Below are positions 1 through 7,733 of a stretch of 46,813 nucleotides of DNA, piece after piece. The notes under the pieces are model-generated. The model searched no databases, was not told where the DNA came from, and worked only from the letters and a program-made list of their open reading frames with translations. Position 1 is the first letter of the stretch, and each line of letters begins with the position of its first letter. The translations under genes and the position numbers were made by a program. The stretch is from Thermoplasmata archaeon (GTDB lineage Archaea > Thermoplasmatota > Thermoplasmata > Lutacidiplasmatales > UBA184): assembly GCA_027365105.1 (NCBI GenBank), contig DAHXNZ010000012.1:1-46813 (forward strand), in the 5' to 3' direction.

Positions 1-453
1 ATGGCCGCGGTGACGCAGGAGAACGGCGATGGTCAACACCTTCTCCCGATGATCGAGGAGCTGGAGCGGGTGCTCCCCGAGCTCCCGCGCAAGATCCTCG
101 TGGACGCCGGATACTTCAGCGAGGCCCAGATCCGTGCAGTGGAAGCGAAGGGGGTCGAGGTGTACTGCCCACCCGAGCCGTGGAGAGTAGCGGAGACAGC
201 CCCGTGTCCGAGAGGTCGCCCACCTCTCGATGAACGGTTCACCGGGTTCATGCGACGGAAGCTTCGGAGTGTTCGAGGTCGAGCGGAGTATCGGTGGCGG
301 AAGGTCAGCGTGGAGCCGGTGTTCGGTCAGATCAAACAGGGCCGAGGCCTACGCCAGTTCCTCTTGCGGGGGCGTCAGAAGGTCGGGGCGGAGTGGAAGT
401 TGTGGTGTCTCACCCACAACTTACGGAAGCTCCACACCGCTGGGTGGGGCTGA
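1..453 (+). mobile_element. IS1182-like transposase, C-terminal part (cut by window edge)
   Basis: This is the C-terminal half of a DDE transposase of the IS1182/DDE_Tnp_1 type; the reading frame is open at base 1, so the true start lies outside the window. LVDAGYFSE (near residue 34) looks like the block holding the second catalytic aspartate, and VEPVFGQIK (near residue 106) is the block with the catalytic glutamate. It is followed by the conserved LRQFLLRG and THNLRKL segments typical of the family end. The gene stops 95 nt before the end of kae1, which runs toward it. No terminal inverted repeat can be defined because the left end is missing. Family assignment is confident; whether the copy is intact is unknown. 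Confidence 0.85.
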
Positions 454-548
454 GGAGCGAGAGAGCGGGCGGACCTCCGGGGTAGAACCACCCCACAGAA
501 CCGCTCCGTCGTGTGCCCGCGCTCAAATTGGAGTAGGACTACGGGCTC

Positions 549-1544
549 CTAGCCGGAGGATGGGCCCCGCCAAGGGGACGCGACCAGATCGGTCCGCTGC
601 CGAGGCTGCACCGTCGACGCCTCGATCGGGGTCGCCCCCCCGTGCGGAAGGGCGAGGAGTCCGGTCCAGGCAATCATCGCGCCGTTGTCGACGCACAGCC
701 GCCGGGGCGGAGCATACATGGTCCCCCCCCGGGCCTCCACCATCGTCCGGACCATCCCTTGGAGACGCTGGTTGCAGGCCACACCTCCGCCAAGAACGAC
801 GGCACTTCGTTTGTGGTGGGCCAGCGCCCGCTCGGTCACTTCGGTCAGCATCGAGTAGGCGGTCGTCTCGACCGAGTAGGCGAGATCCTCGGTCGAGACC
901 CCTTGGCTGTGGAGCGCCAGACTCGCGGTCAGCAGGCCGGAGAACGCGACATCCATGCCGTGGACCGAATACGGCAAGGGGTGGATCCGACTCCCGTTTC
1001 GGGCGGCCGCCTCGAGGGCTGGACCCCCGGGGAAAGTACCTCCGAGGCCGATCCAGAGCTTGTCCAGAAAGTTCCCGATGCCGATGTCGATCGTCTCCCC
1101 GAGAACTCGGTACCGGCCCCGGGCGTAGGCGATCACCTGGGTGTTGCCCCCGCTCGCGTAGAGCAGCAGCGGATCGTCGAGCCCGCTCAGGACCCGGGCG
1201 ATCTCGATGTGCGAGACGCAGTGGTTGACCGGCACCAGCGGACGGTCCCACGCGAGGCTCAGCGCCCGGGCGACCGTGGCGCCCGCTCGCAGACAGGGTC
1301 CGAGACCGGGGCCCTGGGCAAAGGCGACCGCCCCGATCTCGCCCGGTGCGGCCCGGGCCTCCCTGAGGGCCCGATCGACCAATTCGGGGAGCCGTTCGAC
1401 ATGGTGGTTGGCCGCCTCCCGGGGGTGGATTCCCCCCGACGGCGGCTTGTACATGTCGGAGGCGAGTGCCCGGACGGCCGCCGTTTCGTCGACGATCCCG
1501 ATCGACGCCGTGTGCGCGGTCGACTCGATGCCCAAGACCAGCAT
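549..1544 (-). CDS. kae1: Kae1/TsaD, tRNA threonylcarbamoyladenosine (t6A) transferase subunit of KEOPS
   Basis: Kae1 transfers the threonylcarbamoyl group to A37 of ANN-decoding tRNAs inside the KEOPS complex. The 331-residue protein has the ASKHA-fold start MLVLGIESTAHT, the HPREAANHH block (His40, His47, His48), the metal-binding NHCVSH pair (His108, His112), the ASGGNTQV nucleotide loop near residue 130 and a late VDNGAMIAWTG block with the metal-binding Asp. It ends at the usual Kae1 C-terminus (RTDLVASPW). Many euryarchaea, including Thermoplasma, fuse Bud32 kinase here; this one does not, and no Bud32 gene is visible in the window. It lies 24 nt downstream of a small gene and may also have its own TATA-like GGATAAGAG near 1566-1574. 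Confidence 0.96.
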   Translation of the reverse strand: MLVLGIESTAHTASIGIVDETAAVRALASDMYKPPSGGIHPREAANHHVERLPELVDRALREARAAPGEIGAVAFAQGPGLGPCLRAGATVARALSLAWDRPLVPVNHCVSHIEIARVLSGLDDPLLLYASGGNTQVIAYARGRYRVLGETIDIGIGNFLDKLWIGLGGTFPGGPALEAAARNGSRIHPLPYSVHGMDVAFSGLLTASLALHSQGVSTEDLAYSVETTAYSMLTEVTERALAHHKRSAVVLGGGVACNQRLQGMVRTMVEARGGTMYAPPRRLCVDNGAMIAWTGLLALPHGGATPIEASTVQPRQRTDLVASPWRGPSSG

Positions 1545-1568
1545 TACCTGGGATACGGGGGCGGTCTC

Positions 1569-1823
1569 TTATCCGTGACGGGGAGGGCCCCCGGCCGGCA
1601 GATCGAAGGTCTCCAACCGGAAGTGGACGGCGAGCCCCTTGAGCGCTCCGTGGACCTGGTCGGCGAGGTTCACGGCGTCACGCACTGATCCCGGAGCGGG
1701 CCAGGCGTACTCGAAATCGTAGCCTTCGGACGAGGGTCTGAATCCGATCGCCTCGAGAGGTTCGGCGACCTCGGTGTACGACGAACCCTCGCTGTCGAGG
1801 TAAAGGAGGAGGCCCGTGCGCAT
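1569..1823 (-). CDS. Small conserved-looking protein upstream of kae1
   Basis: An 84-residue protein of unknown function, MRTGLLLYLDSEGSS at its start, mixed alpha/beta in character with no membrane segment or obvious motif. It is judged real because it has GC-rich third positions like its neighbours, a TATA-like element 27-33 nt before the ATG, and close spacing (24 nt) to kae1 on the same strand. The context suggests a role linked to tRNA modification or simply co-expression, but nothing in the sequence proves that. The KEOPS subunits Pcc1 and Cgi121 are of similar small size, but I do not recognise either family here. Confidence 0.7.
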   Translation of the reverse strand: MRTGLLLYLDSEGSSYTEVAEPLEAIGFRPSSEGYDFEYAWPAPGSVRDAVNLADQVHGALKGLAVHFRLETFDLPAGGPPRHG

Positions 1824-1849
1824 GGGACGGATTAAGATCGGGGCGGCTC

Positions 1850-1857
1850 ATATAACC
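1850..1857 (-). promoter_or_regulatory. TATA-like element of the kae1 transcription unit
   Basis: On the minus strand the sequence reads GTTATATGAG, an AT-rich island in very GC-rich DNA, 27-33 nt before the ATG at 1823. This spacing predicts a transcript starting at or next to the start codon (leaderless). Confidence 0.6.
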
Positions 1858-1859
1858 CT

Positions 1860-2430
1860 GCCGGCGACGCGAACTGTGCTGTGTTCTGAGCCCCGGTCAT
1901 CCCGTGAGGGTGAGCTGAGCCTCAGGATTTCTTGGCTGGTCGCTGGCTCCCCCGACAGCCCGTCGGCTGAGCGTCGGGGGCCGCACTTCGAGCCTCGTTT
2001 CCACCGGCCCGATATCGGCGTCAACCACCTCCGACGCTGAGCGTTCCGAACTCGGATGTACCCGCGGATCCTTCCGCAGGGTCAGCCCATCGCCCTGGCC
2101 GTTGAGCGCTTCGGGATGGGTGAGTTTCCATGATCGCCGCGTGGAGCTCTCCTTCCTTCGGCCCTGTCTTCTCCCTCACGGACCCGGAGTTTGGAGGGCG
2201 CGCCGGGTTGACCGTGGCCCCAGTATGGTAGCGTTCCGCGCCGTGGCCCACCGGAAGATCAGCGGAGGTCGGAGGGCCGCACAAGGGGCAGGGATCCTCG
2301 AGCAGCGGTTGACGAGGGAGCGAACATGCACGGAGCGAGGGCGAAGGTTCTGGGAGGTGACGGCGAGCCGCTTCGGCGCTCTCCCTCAGGCCGGGGCAGG
2401 GCCCCCGTCAGCCGGGTCGGCGCGCAGAGT
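1860..2430. other. Non-coding stretch with several strong hairpins; candidate structured RNA
   Basis: About 600 nt without a convincing gene on either strand. Strong inverted repeats are visible: 1945-1982 (GGCTCCCCCGAC pairing with GTCGGGGGCC around an inner AGCC/GGCT stem), 2061-2081 (CCCGCGGA, loop TCCT, TCCGCAGGG), and 2086-2091 with 2115-2120 (CCCATC/GATGGG). AGCGTCGG at 1970-1977 is also perfectly complementary to CCGACGCT at 2031-2038. I could not match it to RNase P, SRP, 5S or tRNA by eye. It may be an unrecognised ncRNA or decayed DNA. Confidence 0.35.
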
Positions 2431-2432
2431 CC

Positions 2433-2684
2433 TTAGCCGAGATCGACCATCAGGTTCGCACCGTCAACCCCGGTCAGGTATCCCTCCTCGGCGCTCCCGA
2501 TGAGAGCCGGCGCCCCCGCCGAGGCATTGTAGCTGGTGTTCCGGCCCAGGAAGATCGCCTGGCCGAGAGGAGAGTCGAGGAACTGCTCCCTCGGGATCAG
2601 GAAGTCGTTGAGCCCGGGCGCGAGGGTGATGGTGCCTCCTCGAATCCGAATCGGAGTCTCAGTCTCGGGTGGGTCGGGAATCAC
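2433..2684 (-). CDS. Orphan hypothetical frame, possibly a gene remnant
   Basis: An 83-residue frame with a GTG start at 2684, no recognised family. The translation looks protein-like (IRIRGGTITLAPGLNDFLIP near the start, then a Gly/Ala-rich part ending in NLMVDLG). The open frame continues upstream for 21 more codons with equally protein-like residues but no ATG, GTG or TTG, which suggests either an unusual start or a 5'-truncated remnant. It follows another orphan frame (2770-3282) on the same strand. Base composition is somewhat less GC-rich than the flanking housekeeping genes. Could be a decayed gene cargo next to the IS element; confidence in expression is low. Confidence 0.35.
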   Translation of the reverse strand: MIPDPPETETPIRIRGGTITLAPGLNDFLIPREQFLDSPLGQAIFLGRNTSYNASAGAPALIGSAEEGYLTGVDGANLMVDLG

Positions 2685-2769
2685 GATAGTACTTCCGAGG
2701 CACCGGCCCTGCCGGACGTCAACGAGACCATCGCTATAAGGTTCATGTTAGCCTATCCCCAGAAAAGCG

Positions 2770-3282
2770 CTACGAACCGAGCTCAATCTCGCCCAGACCC
2801 GCTGCGAGTCCGATCGCACCGAGACCAGAGCCGATGAGCTGCTGATTCAGTTGGAGAGCCTCCTTGAGGTCCTCCCAATAGCGGAGGGTGACCGAGAGTG
2901 AGAACAATGCCCCTCCTCCCGAAATGGTCTCGCTCAGTGTGCCCAAGAACCTATCTTCCAGCCCGCCGACGATGTGGCCTACAATGTCGAGAGCGATCGA
3001 AAGGAGACCTGTGACAGCTGCAATGATAGGTTCAATCACGATCAAAGTGTAAGGCGCAACGCCTTGCGCCAGTGCTTCGAGCGTCTCGATTGCTTCCGGA
3101 ACATCGGACATGAGCTGGAAAGCACCGATCCCGTCCCCAACGATGGCGAGTAGAGGACCGAAGAAGCGTGAACTTGCCTTCGCTGTGTGCCGTTGCAGCT
3201 GGCCCACCCTGCCCTGACCAGCCCAGTGTTGAAGTAAGAAAGACGCGGGAACAAGCGTGGCACTGACGGCGTAGCCTGCCAA
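2770..3282 (-). CDS. Hypothetical membrane-associated protein, possibly 5'-truncated
   Basis: A 170-residue frame starting with TTG at 3282. It contains hydrophobic stretches near residues 75-105 (YTLIVIEPIIAAVTGLLSIA) and near the end (LIGSGLGAIGLAAGLG), so it may sit at a membrane. No family is recognised. The frame stays open about 20 codons further upstream, to a stop near 3344, with protein-like residues but no ATG or GTG; this overlaps the promoter of the divergent rhodanese gene. Lower GC and poor start signals, shared with the next frame at 2433-2684, suggest acquired or decaying DNA. It could be a real short gene of unknown function. Confidence 0.4.
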   Translation of the reverse strand: MAGYAVSATLVPASFLLQHWAGQGRVGQLQRHTAKASSRFFGPLLAIVGDGIGAFQLMSDVPEAIETLEALAQGVAPYTLIVIEPIIAAVTGLLSIALDIVGHIVGGLEDRFLGTLSETISGGGALFSLSVTLRYWEDLKEALQLNQQLIGSGLGAIGLAAGLGEIELGS

Positions 3283-3342
3283 TTCCGAAGGCGGAGGGAT
3301 CGAGTCGTAGGCTGATTCAGCCCAGCTGCCCGGCCCGCCACC

Positions 3343-3350
3343 GATTTATG
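3343..3350 (+). promoter_or_regulatory. TATA-like element of the rhodanese-UDG-tgtA unit
   Basis: CGATTTATGG lies about 26 nt before the ATG at 3372, so that ATG fits a leaderless transcript. This is why 3372 is preferred over the ATG at 3348, which lies inside the element. Confidence 0.55.
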
Positions 3351-3371
3351 GCGGCGGCTCCATCAAAGGAC

Positions 3372-3698
3372 ATGCCCCGCCAGGTGTCGGTCCACGAAGT
3401 GGCCGAGCGGCACTCGAACGATCCGGACTGCCTCGTGCTCCTCGATGTCCGAGAGCACGACGAGCGGGCCTTCAACCGGATCGAGCCGTCCCTGCATATC
3501 CCGATGAACGACATCCCGCGACGGCTGAGCGAGATCCCGAAGGATCGGGAAGTGATCGTCTACTGCCATCATGGCTCCCGCTCGGCGCTGGTCGCTGCCT
3601 ACTTGACTCAAGCCGGATTCGAGAGGGTAGCCAACCTGGAGGGAGGAATCGACGCGTGGTCCCGCCACGTCGACCCGAAGATTCCCCGGTACGGCTGA
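3372..3698 (+). CDS. Rhodanese-domain protein (single-domain sulfurtransferase)
   Basis: A 108-residue single rhodanese domain that would move sulfane sulfur via a cysteine persulfide. The active-site loop reads CHHGSRS, with the catalytic Cys starting the loop and the Arg/Ser typical of this family, preceded by EVIVYC. LLDVREHDE marks the start of the fold and NLEGGIDAWS the conserved C-terminal helix. Acceptors are unknown. It is the first gene of a plus-strand unit: the DNA glycosylase begins 7 nt after its stop and overlaps tgtA. A sulfur role in the Fe-S cluster of the glycosylase or in tRNA modification is conceivable but unproven. A longer version starting at 3348 is possible; the promoter position argues for 3372. 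Confidence 0.92.
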   Translation: MPRQVSVHEVAERHSNDPDCLVLLDVREHDERAFNRIEPSLHIPMNDIPRRLSEIPKDREVIVYCHHGSRSALVAAYLTQAGFERVANLEGGIDAWSRHVDPKIPRYG

Positions 3699-3705
3699 CC
3701 GGCCG

Positions 3706-4509
3706 GTGCGGACCGACCCGACGCCCCGGGACCGACCCTTGACCGACTCGTGGGCAGCGCTGCGGGCGGAGGTTCTCGCGTGCCGTGCGTGCCCGCGCCT
3801 GGTCGCATACCGGGAGCAGATCGCACGGACCCGAAAGCGGGAATTCCGGCACGAGGAGTACTGGGGCCGGCCGGTCTTCGGCTTTGGAGATCCTCGCGCC
3901 CGGCTGGTCCTGGTAGGACTCGCCCCCGCGGCCCACGGGTCGAACCGGACCGGCCGAATGTTCACCGGGGACCGGTCCGCGGCGTTCCTGGTGGATGTGC
4001 TGTACGCGACCGGCTTCGCGAGCCAGCCCACCTCCCGCCACCGGCAGGACGGGCTCCGCTACACCGACCTCTACATGACCGCGGCTGTACGGTGCGTCCC
4101 TCCCGACAACCGTCCGACCGCAGAGGAACGGTCTCGCTGCCTTCCCTTCTTGGTCCGGGAGCTCCGCGCCCTCCCGGAGACTCGGGCCGTACTGGCCCTG
4201 GGGAGGGTCGCTTGGGAAGCCCTCCTCGCCTCGGCCCGGGCCGTCTATGGGGTCGAGCCGCGATCGGAGCCCTTCCGGCACGGGGCGTGCGTCGCCCTGG
4301 GGCCGGGCCGTCCGCTCCTCTGGGCGGGCTACCATCCGAGTCCCCAGAACACCAACACCGGGAAGCTCTCCCGCGCCGAGATGATCGCCCTGATCCAGCG
4401 GATCCGGGAAGGGTTTCGGGAGCGGACGGATTCTGCGGGCCGACCGGTCGCCTCCGGAAGGGGTGGGGGCAGGGTTATTCCCTCGACCTCATCCCGCCCG
4501 CAGGCATGA
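3706..4509 (+). CDS. udgB: Family 5 (UDGb-type) uracil-DNA glycosylase with [4Fe-4S] cluster
   Basis: Removes uracil (and in this family also other deaminated bases) from DNA to start base excision repair. The 267-residue protein has the family-5 signature GLAPAAHGSNRTGRMFTGD at residues 71-89; this loop lacks the Asp/Asn water-activating residue of family 1-2 enzymes, as expected for UDGb. HPSPQNTNTG starting at His210 is the second active-site loop. Four cysteines (26, 29, 130, 145) match the Fe-S ligands. The start is GTG at 3706; a TTG at 3738 is an alternative. The stop overlaps the tgtA start as ATGA, so the two are translationally coupled. The last about 25 residues are low-complexity. 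Confidence 0.93.
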   Translation: MRTDPTPRDRPLTDSWAALRAEVLACRACPRLVAYREQIARTRKREFRHEEYWGRPVFGFGDPRARLVLVGLAPAAHGSNRTGRMFTGDRSAAFLVDVLYATGFASQPTSRHRQDGLRYTDLYMTAAVRCVPPDNRPTAEERSRCLPFLVRELRALPETRAVLALGRVAWEALLASARAVYGVEPRSEPFRHGACVALGPGRPLLWAGYHPSPQNTNTGKLSRAEMIALIQRIREGFRERTDSAGRPVASGRGGGRVIPSTSSRPQA

Positions 4510-6452
4510 CCGACTTCGAACTCCTCGAACGCGACGGTCTCGCCCGCCGGGGGCGGCTCTCCACCCCTCACGGACCGATCGAGACTCCCGCGCTCCTTCC
4601 CGTCGTCCATCCGGATCCGGCCCGGCAGGCGGCTTCCCCCCGGTGGATGCGGGAGACCCTCGGCCTCGGGGCGGTCATCACGTCGGCCTACATCACCTGG
4701 CGCAGCCCTCCGCTCTCCGCGGTAGCGCGAGAGCGGGGGATCCACGGGCTCCTCGACTTCGACGGCCCGATCATGACCGATTCGGGTGCGTTCCAGCAGC
4801 ACGCCTACGGCTCGGTGGAGATCACCCCCGAAGAGAGCCTCGGGTTCCAGGAGGCGATCGGGAGCGATATCGCGACCGTGCTCGATGTCTTTACCGAACC
4901 GGAGGCGCCCCGGGACCACGCGGCCGAGGGGCTGGAGATCACTCTGGAGCGCGCACGCCGGGCCCGGGCCGGCCGGTCGGGACTGCTCGCGGTCCCCGTG
5001 CAGGGCGGGGCCTACCCCGACCTGCGGGCCCGGTCGGCCGAGGCCGCGAGCCAGATCGGGGACGTGCTCGCGGTGGGGGGGGTGGTCCCTCTGCTCGAGC
5101 AGTACCGGTTTGTCGAGCTGGTCCGGGCGGTCGCGGCCGCCCGGCCGCATCTGGCCCCCGACCGCGCGGTCCACCTCTTCGGTGCCGGCCACCCGATGAC
5201 GTTTGCCCTGGGGGCCCTCCTAGGCGTCGATCTGTTCGATTCCTCGGCCTACATCAAGTTCGCCCGCCGCGGCGCGCTGCTGGTCCCGGACGGGACCGTG
5301 CCGGTCCGCGGCCTTCGCGAACGGATCTGTGAGTGCGCCCTCTGCCGGGAGCGGCCGCTCACCGAACTCGGGGAGCTCTCCGCCGGAGATCGAGAGGTCC
5401 ACCTGGCCCGGCACAACCTGCTCGCCTCCGCCGAGGAGATGGCGCGGGTTCGTCAGGCCATCCGGGAAGGGACCCTCTGGGAGTTGGTGGAGCGCCGAAC
5501 CACGGCCCACCCGGCGCTGCGGGCGGCGCTCCGGAGCCTGACCTCCCAGCCGGAGCTCTTCCTCCCGACCGAACCCGACCGCCGCCGGGCGTTCCGGGAG
5601 GTCACCGCGGAGAGCCGACGCCGGCCGTCGGTCGTCGCGTTCCAGCGCAGGGTCGAAGCCTACCGGGCCCGCCGGGTCGCCCCACGACGACTTCCGGCGG
5701 TACCGCTGCGCCCCGAGTACCTGAGATGGATCCCGCGCGAGGACCGGGACGGGCAGCCGCTCGAGTGGGTCTCCGCCACCCCGCTGGGCGATGTCCCCCT
5801 CGAACTCCTCGAAACCTACCCGGTCGGCCCGTTCCTGGGCCTGGCCGAGTTCGAGTCACCCCGTCGGCCCTGCCCGGTCGCCGCCCTACGCTCCCTGCTG
5901 GACGCGGACCCGACCCTCGGCACCGATCGGGGCGATCGATGGCAGCCCGACTGGGACCGGGTCCAGATCCAGGCGCTCCTCGAATGGCGGTATGGACCCG
6001 AGATCGTCCGACGGTTGGAGATCGCCCGGCTGAAGGTCGGCCGGTCCCGACGCACCCTGAGGGTGCGCTGGATCGAGGCCGACGGACGGCCGCTCTGGGT
6101 GGTGGGCAACGACGGTCAGGCCCATCCGACCTTCGAGGGCGCCGTGCAGCTCCTCTCCTCCGCTCCCGGCCTCGTACCCCGAGTGACGGTGCACCCGGAG
6201 GCCGCCGAGTTCGTCGCCGCCGGGCGGAGCCTGTTCTCCAAGTTCGTCGTGCGGGCGGATCCGGCCCTCCGGGTCGAGATGACGGCCCCGCTCGTCGACC
6301 CCTCCGACCGGCTGCTCGCGGTGGGACGCCTGCTCCTGGCGCCGACGGAGATGGGGCGGATGTCCCGCGGCGTGGCGGTCCGGGTCACCGGCCACGCACG
6401 GTCGCCCCCCGAGCTGGAGCCCGAACCGGAGCCTGTGGCTCTGGACGGATAG
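4506..6452 (+). CDS. tgtA: Archaeosine tRNA-guanine transglycosylase (arcTGT)
   Basis: Exchanges guanine-15 in the tRNA D-loop for preQ0, the first tRNA-bound step of archaeosine formation. The 648-residue protein has the TIM-barrel catalytic domain (about residues 1-330) with TDSGAFQ at residues 91-97 (Asp92) and the second catalytic aspartate in DLFDSSAY (Asp245). The zinc site is CECALC (Cys275, 277, 280) with His303. A central C1/C2 region follows and a PUA RNA-binding domain fills roughly the last 75 residues. The length matches long archaeal TGTs that keep the PUA domain. The ATG at 4506 overlaps the glycosylase stop (ATGA). It forms a unit with the rhodanese and glycosylase genes. Confidence 0.96.
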   Translation: MTDFELLERDGLARRGRLSTPHGPIETPALLPVVHPDPARQAASPRWMRETLGLGAVITSAYITWRSPPLSAVARERGIHGLLDFDGPIMTDSGAFQQHAYGSVEITPEESLGFQEAIGSDIATVLDVFTEPEAPRDHAAEGLEITLERARRARAGRSGLLAVPVQGGAYPDLRARSAEAASQIGDVLAVGGVVPLLEQYRFVELVRAVAAARPHLAPDRAVHLFGAGHPMTFALGALLGVDLFDSSAYIKFARRGALLVPDGTVPVRGLRERICECALCRERPLTELGELSAGDREVHLARHNLLASAEEMARVRQAIREGTLWELVERRTTAHPALRAALRSLTSQPELFLPTEPDRRRAFREVTAESRRRPSVVAFQRRVEAYRARRVAPRRLPAVPLRPEYLRWIPREDRDGQPLEWVSATPLGDVPLELLETYPVGPFLGLAEFESPRRPCPVAALRSLLDADPTLGTDRGDRWQPDWDRVQIQALLEWRYGPEIVRRLEIARLKVGRSRRTLRVRWIEADGRPLWVVGNDGQAHPTFEGAVQLLSSAPGLVPRVTVHPEAAEFVAAGRSLFSKFVVRADPALRVEMTAPLVDPSDRLLAVGRLLLAPTEMGRMSRGVAVRVTGHARSPPELEPEPEPVALDG

Positions 6453-6559
6453 GTCGCCCGACCAGCGCCGGCGGGTCCCCCGATGCCCCCCGCCGGCCGT
6501 CCGATCGATCCGGGGCCGGGCGACCTACGGGTGGGCGAGCGGGCCTCGCTGCCCGTCGG

Positions 6560-6568
6560 CGTTAAGAG
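6560..6568 (+). promoter_or_regulatory. Weak TATA-like element before sucC
   Basis: CGTTAAGAG lies about 30 nt before the sucC ATG in otherwise GC-rich DNA. A GGAGG at 6582-6586 could also serve as a ribosome binding site. Confidence 0.4.
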
Positions 6569-6596
6569 TCGAGACGACTCGCGGAGGCGGTGGCGT

Positions 6597-7733
6597 ATGG
6601 TCAAGCTGGCGGAGTGGCGTGGAAAGGAAGTTTTTCGTAAGTACGGAATCGCCCTGCCGAAGGGGACGGTGGTACGATCCTCCGCAGAGGCCGAGGCCGC
6701 GACGCGGACCGGGACGGTTCCGCTCCCGTGCGTCCTCAAGGCCCAGGTCCTCGCCGGGGGTCGCGGAAAGGGCGGAGCCGTCCGGTTCGCCGCCACTCCG
6801 GCGGAGGCCCGCGAGGCGGCCGAGGCGATCCTCGGGATGGAGTTCAAGGGCGAGAAGGTGCGCGAACTGCTCCTGGAAGAGAAGCTCGCCATCGGTCGGG
6901 AGCTGTACGTCTCACTCACCCTGGACCGCAGCCTGAGGCTCCCGGTCCTCATGGTGAGCCCTCACGGTGGGGTGGAGATCGAGTCGGTCGACCCGACGTC
7001 GATCGACCGACAGCCGATCCACCCGTTCGTGGGCCTGGCCGCGTACGAGCGCCGTCGGGCGGCCGAATTCCTCGGGTTGACCGGGCCGCTCGCCAAGTCG
7101 CTCGATCCGATCCTGGCGTCCCTCTGGGAGATCTTCCAGAAGGAGGACGCCGAGCTGGTCGAAATCAACCCCCTCGCGGTGGTCGGCGACCGGGTAGTCG
7201 CCCTGGATGCCAAGGTCATCATCGAGGACGATGCGGCGTTCCGGCACAGCGAGTACGCCGAGATCCGGGACGATCGAACCCCCCTCGAGGAGATCGCCCG
7301 GGAGAAGGAGATCGCCTTTGTCCAGCTGGACGGCAACATCGGGGTCATCGCCAACGGCGCCGGCCTCACGATGGCCACGCTCGACGTGCTCCAGGAGTAC
7401 GGAGGGCGTCCGGGCGTCTTCCTGGACCTGGGGGGGACCGACGACCCCAAAAAGGTCGCCGAGGCGTTCCTGCTCATGGCCCGGGCCGCGCCCAGGGCCG
7501 TCTTCCTCAACGTCTTCGGGGGTGTGACGCGCTGCGATACGGTCGCGACCGGTCTGGTCGAAGCGATGCGGCAGGTCCCGGCTTCGGAGCGGTTCCCGCT
7601 GGTCGCCCGGATCCGCGGCAACAACGAAGCCGAGGGAGTGGCCATCCTGCGGTCCGCCGGGATCACCTCCCTGCCCGATCTGCGCGAGGCCGGCCGCGCG
7701 GTGGTCCAGGCCGCCCAGGGAGGCCGCCCATGA
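6597..7733 (+). CDS. sucC: Succinyl-CoA synthetase (ADP-forming) beta subunit
   Basis: Forms the nucleotide-binding half of the enzyme that interconverts succinyl-CoA and succinate with ATP formation in the citric acid cycle. The 378-residue length is standard. The N-terminal ATP-grasp domain starts VKLAEWRGKEVFRKYGI and contains KAQVLAGGRGKGGAV; VEINPLAVV carries metal ligands; the C-terminal flavodoxin-like domain contains GNIGVIANGAGLTMATLD and FLNVFGGVTRCD. The ATG at 6597 is chosen because it precedes the conserved N-terminus directly; the frame is open further upstream but without family similarity. The stop overlaps the sucD start (ATGA). Confidence 0.97.
   Translation: MVKLAEWRGKEVFRKYGIALPKGTVVRSSAEAEAATRTGTVPLPCVLKAQVLAGGRGKGGAVRFAATPAEAREAAEAILGMEFKGEKVRELLLEEKLAIGRELYVSLTLDRSLRLPVLMVSPHGGVEIESVDPTSIDRQPIHPFVGLAAYERRRAAEFLGLTGPLAKSLDPILASLWEIFQKEDAELVEINPLAVVGDRVVALDAKVIIEDDAAFRHSEYAEIRDDRTPLEEIAREKEIAFVQLDGNIGVIANGAGLTMATLDVLQEYGGRPGVFLDLGGTDDPKKVAEAFLLMARAAPRAVFLNVFGGVTRCDTVATGLVEAMRQVPASERFPLVARIRGNNEAEGVAILRSAGITSLPDLREAGRAVVQAAQGGRP

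Noticed and set aside
2015-2139. 5S rRNA-like segment (CCGAACTCGG loop and closing CGGCGTCA/TGATCGCCG ends)
   Set aside because: The 5' half is about 12 nt too short before the loop and the 3' half lacks the conserved loop E/helix IV pattern, so the resemblance is probably chance.
2140-2180. Minus-strand CAGGGCCGAAGGAAGGAG resembling SRP RNA helix 8
   Set aside because: The GGAA tetraloop register and the AGCAG side of the internal loop do not match, and no flanking helix 5 pairing was found.
2021-2284. Minus-strand open frame of 87 codons
   Set aside because: Composition is unlike a protein, it overlaps strong hairpins and lacks a start signal.
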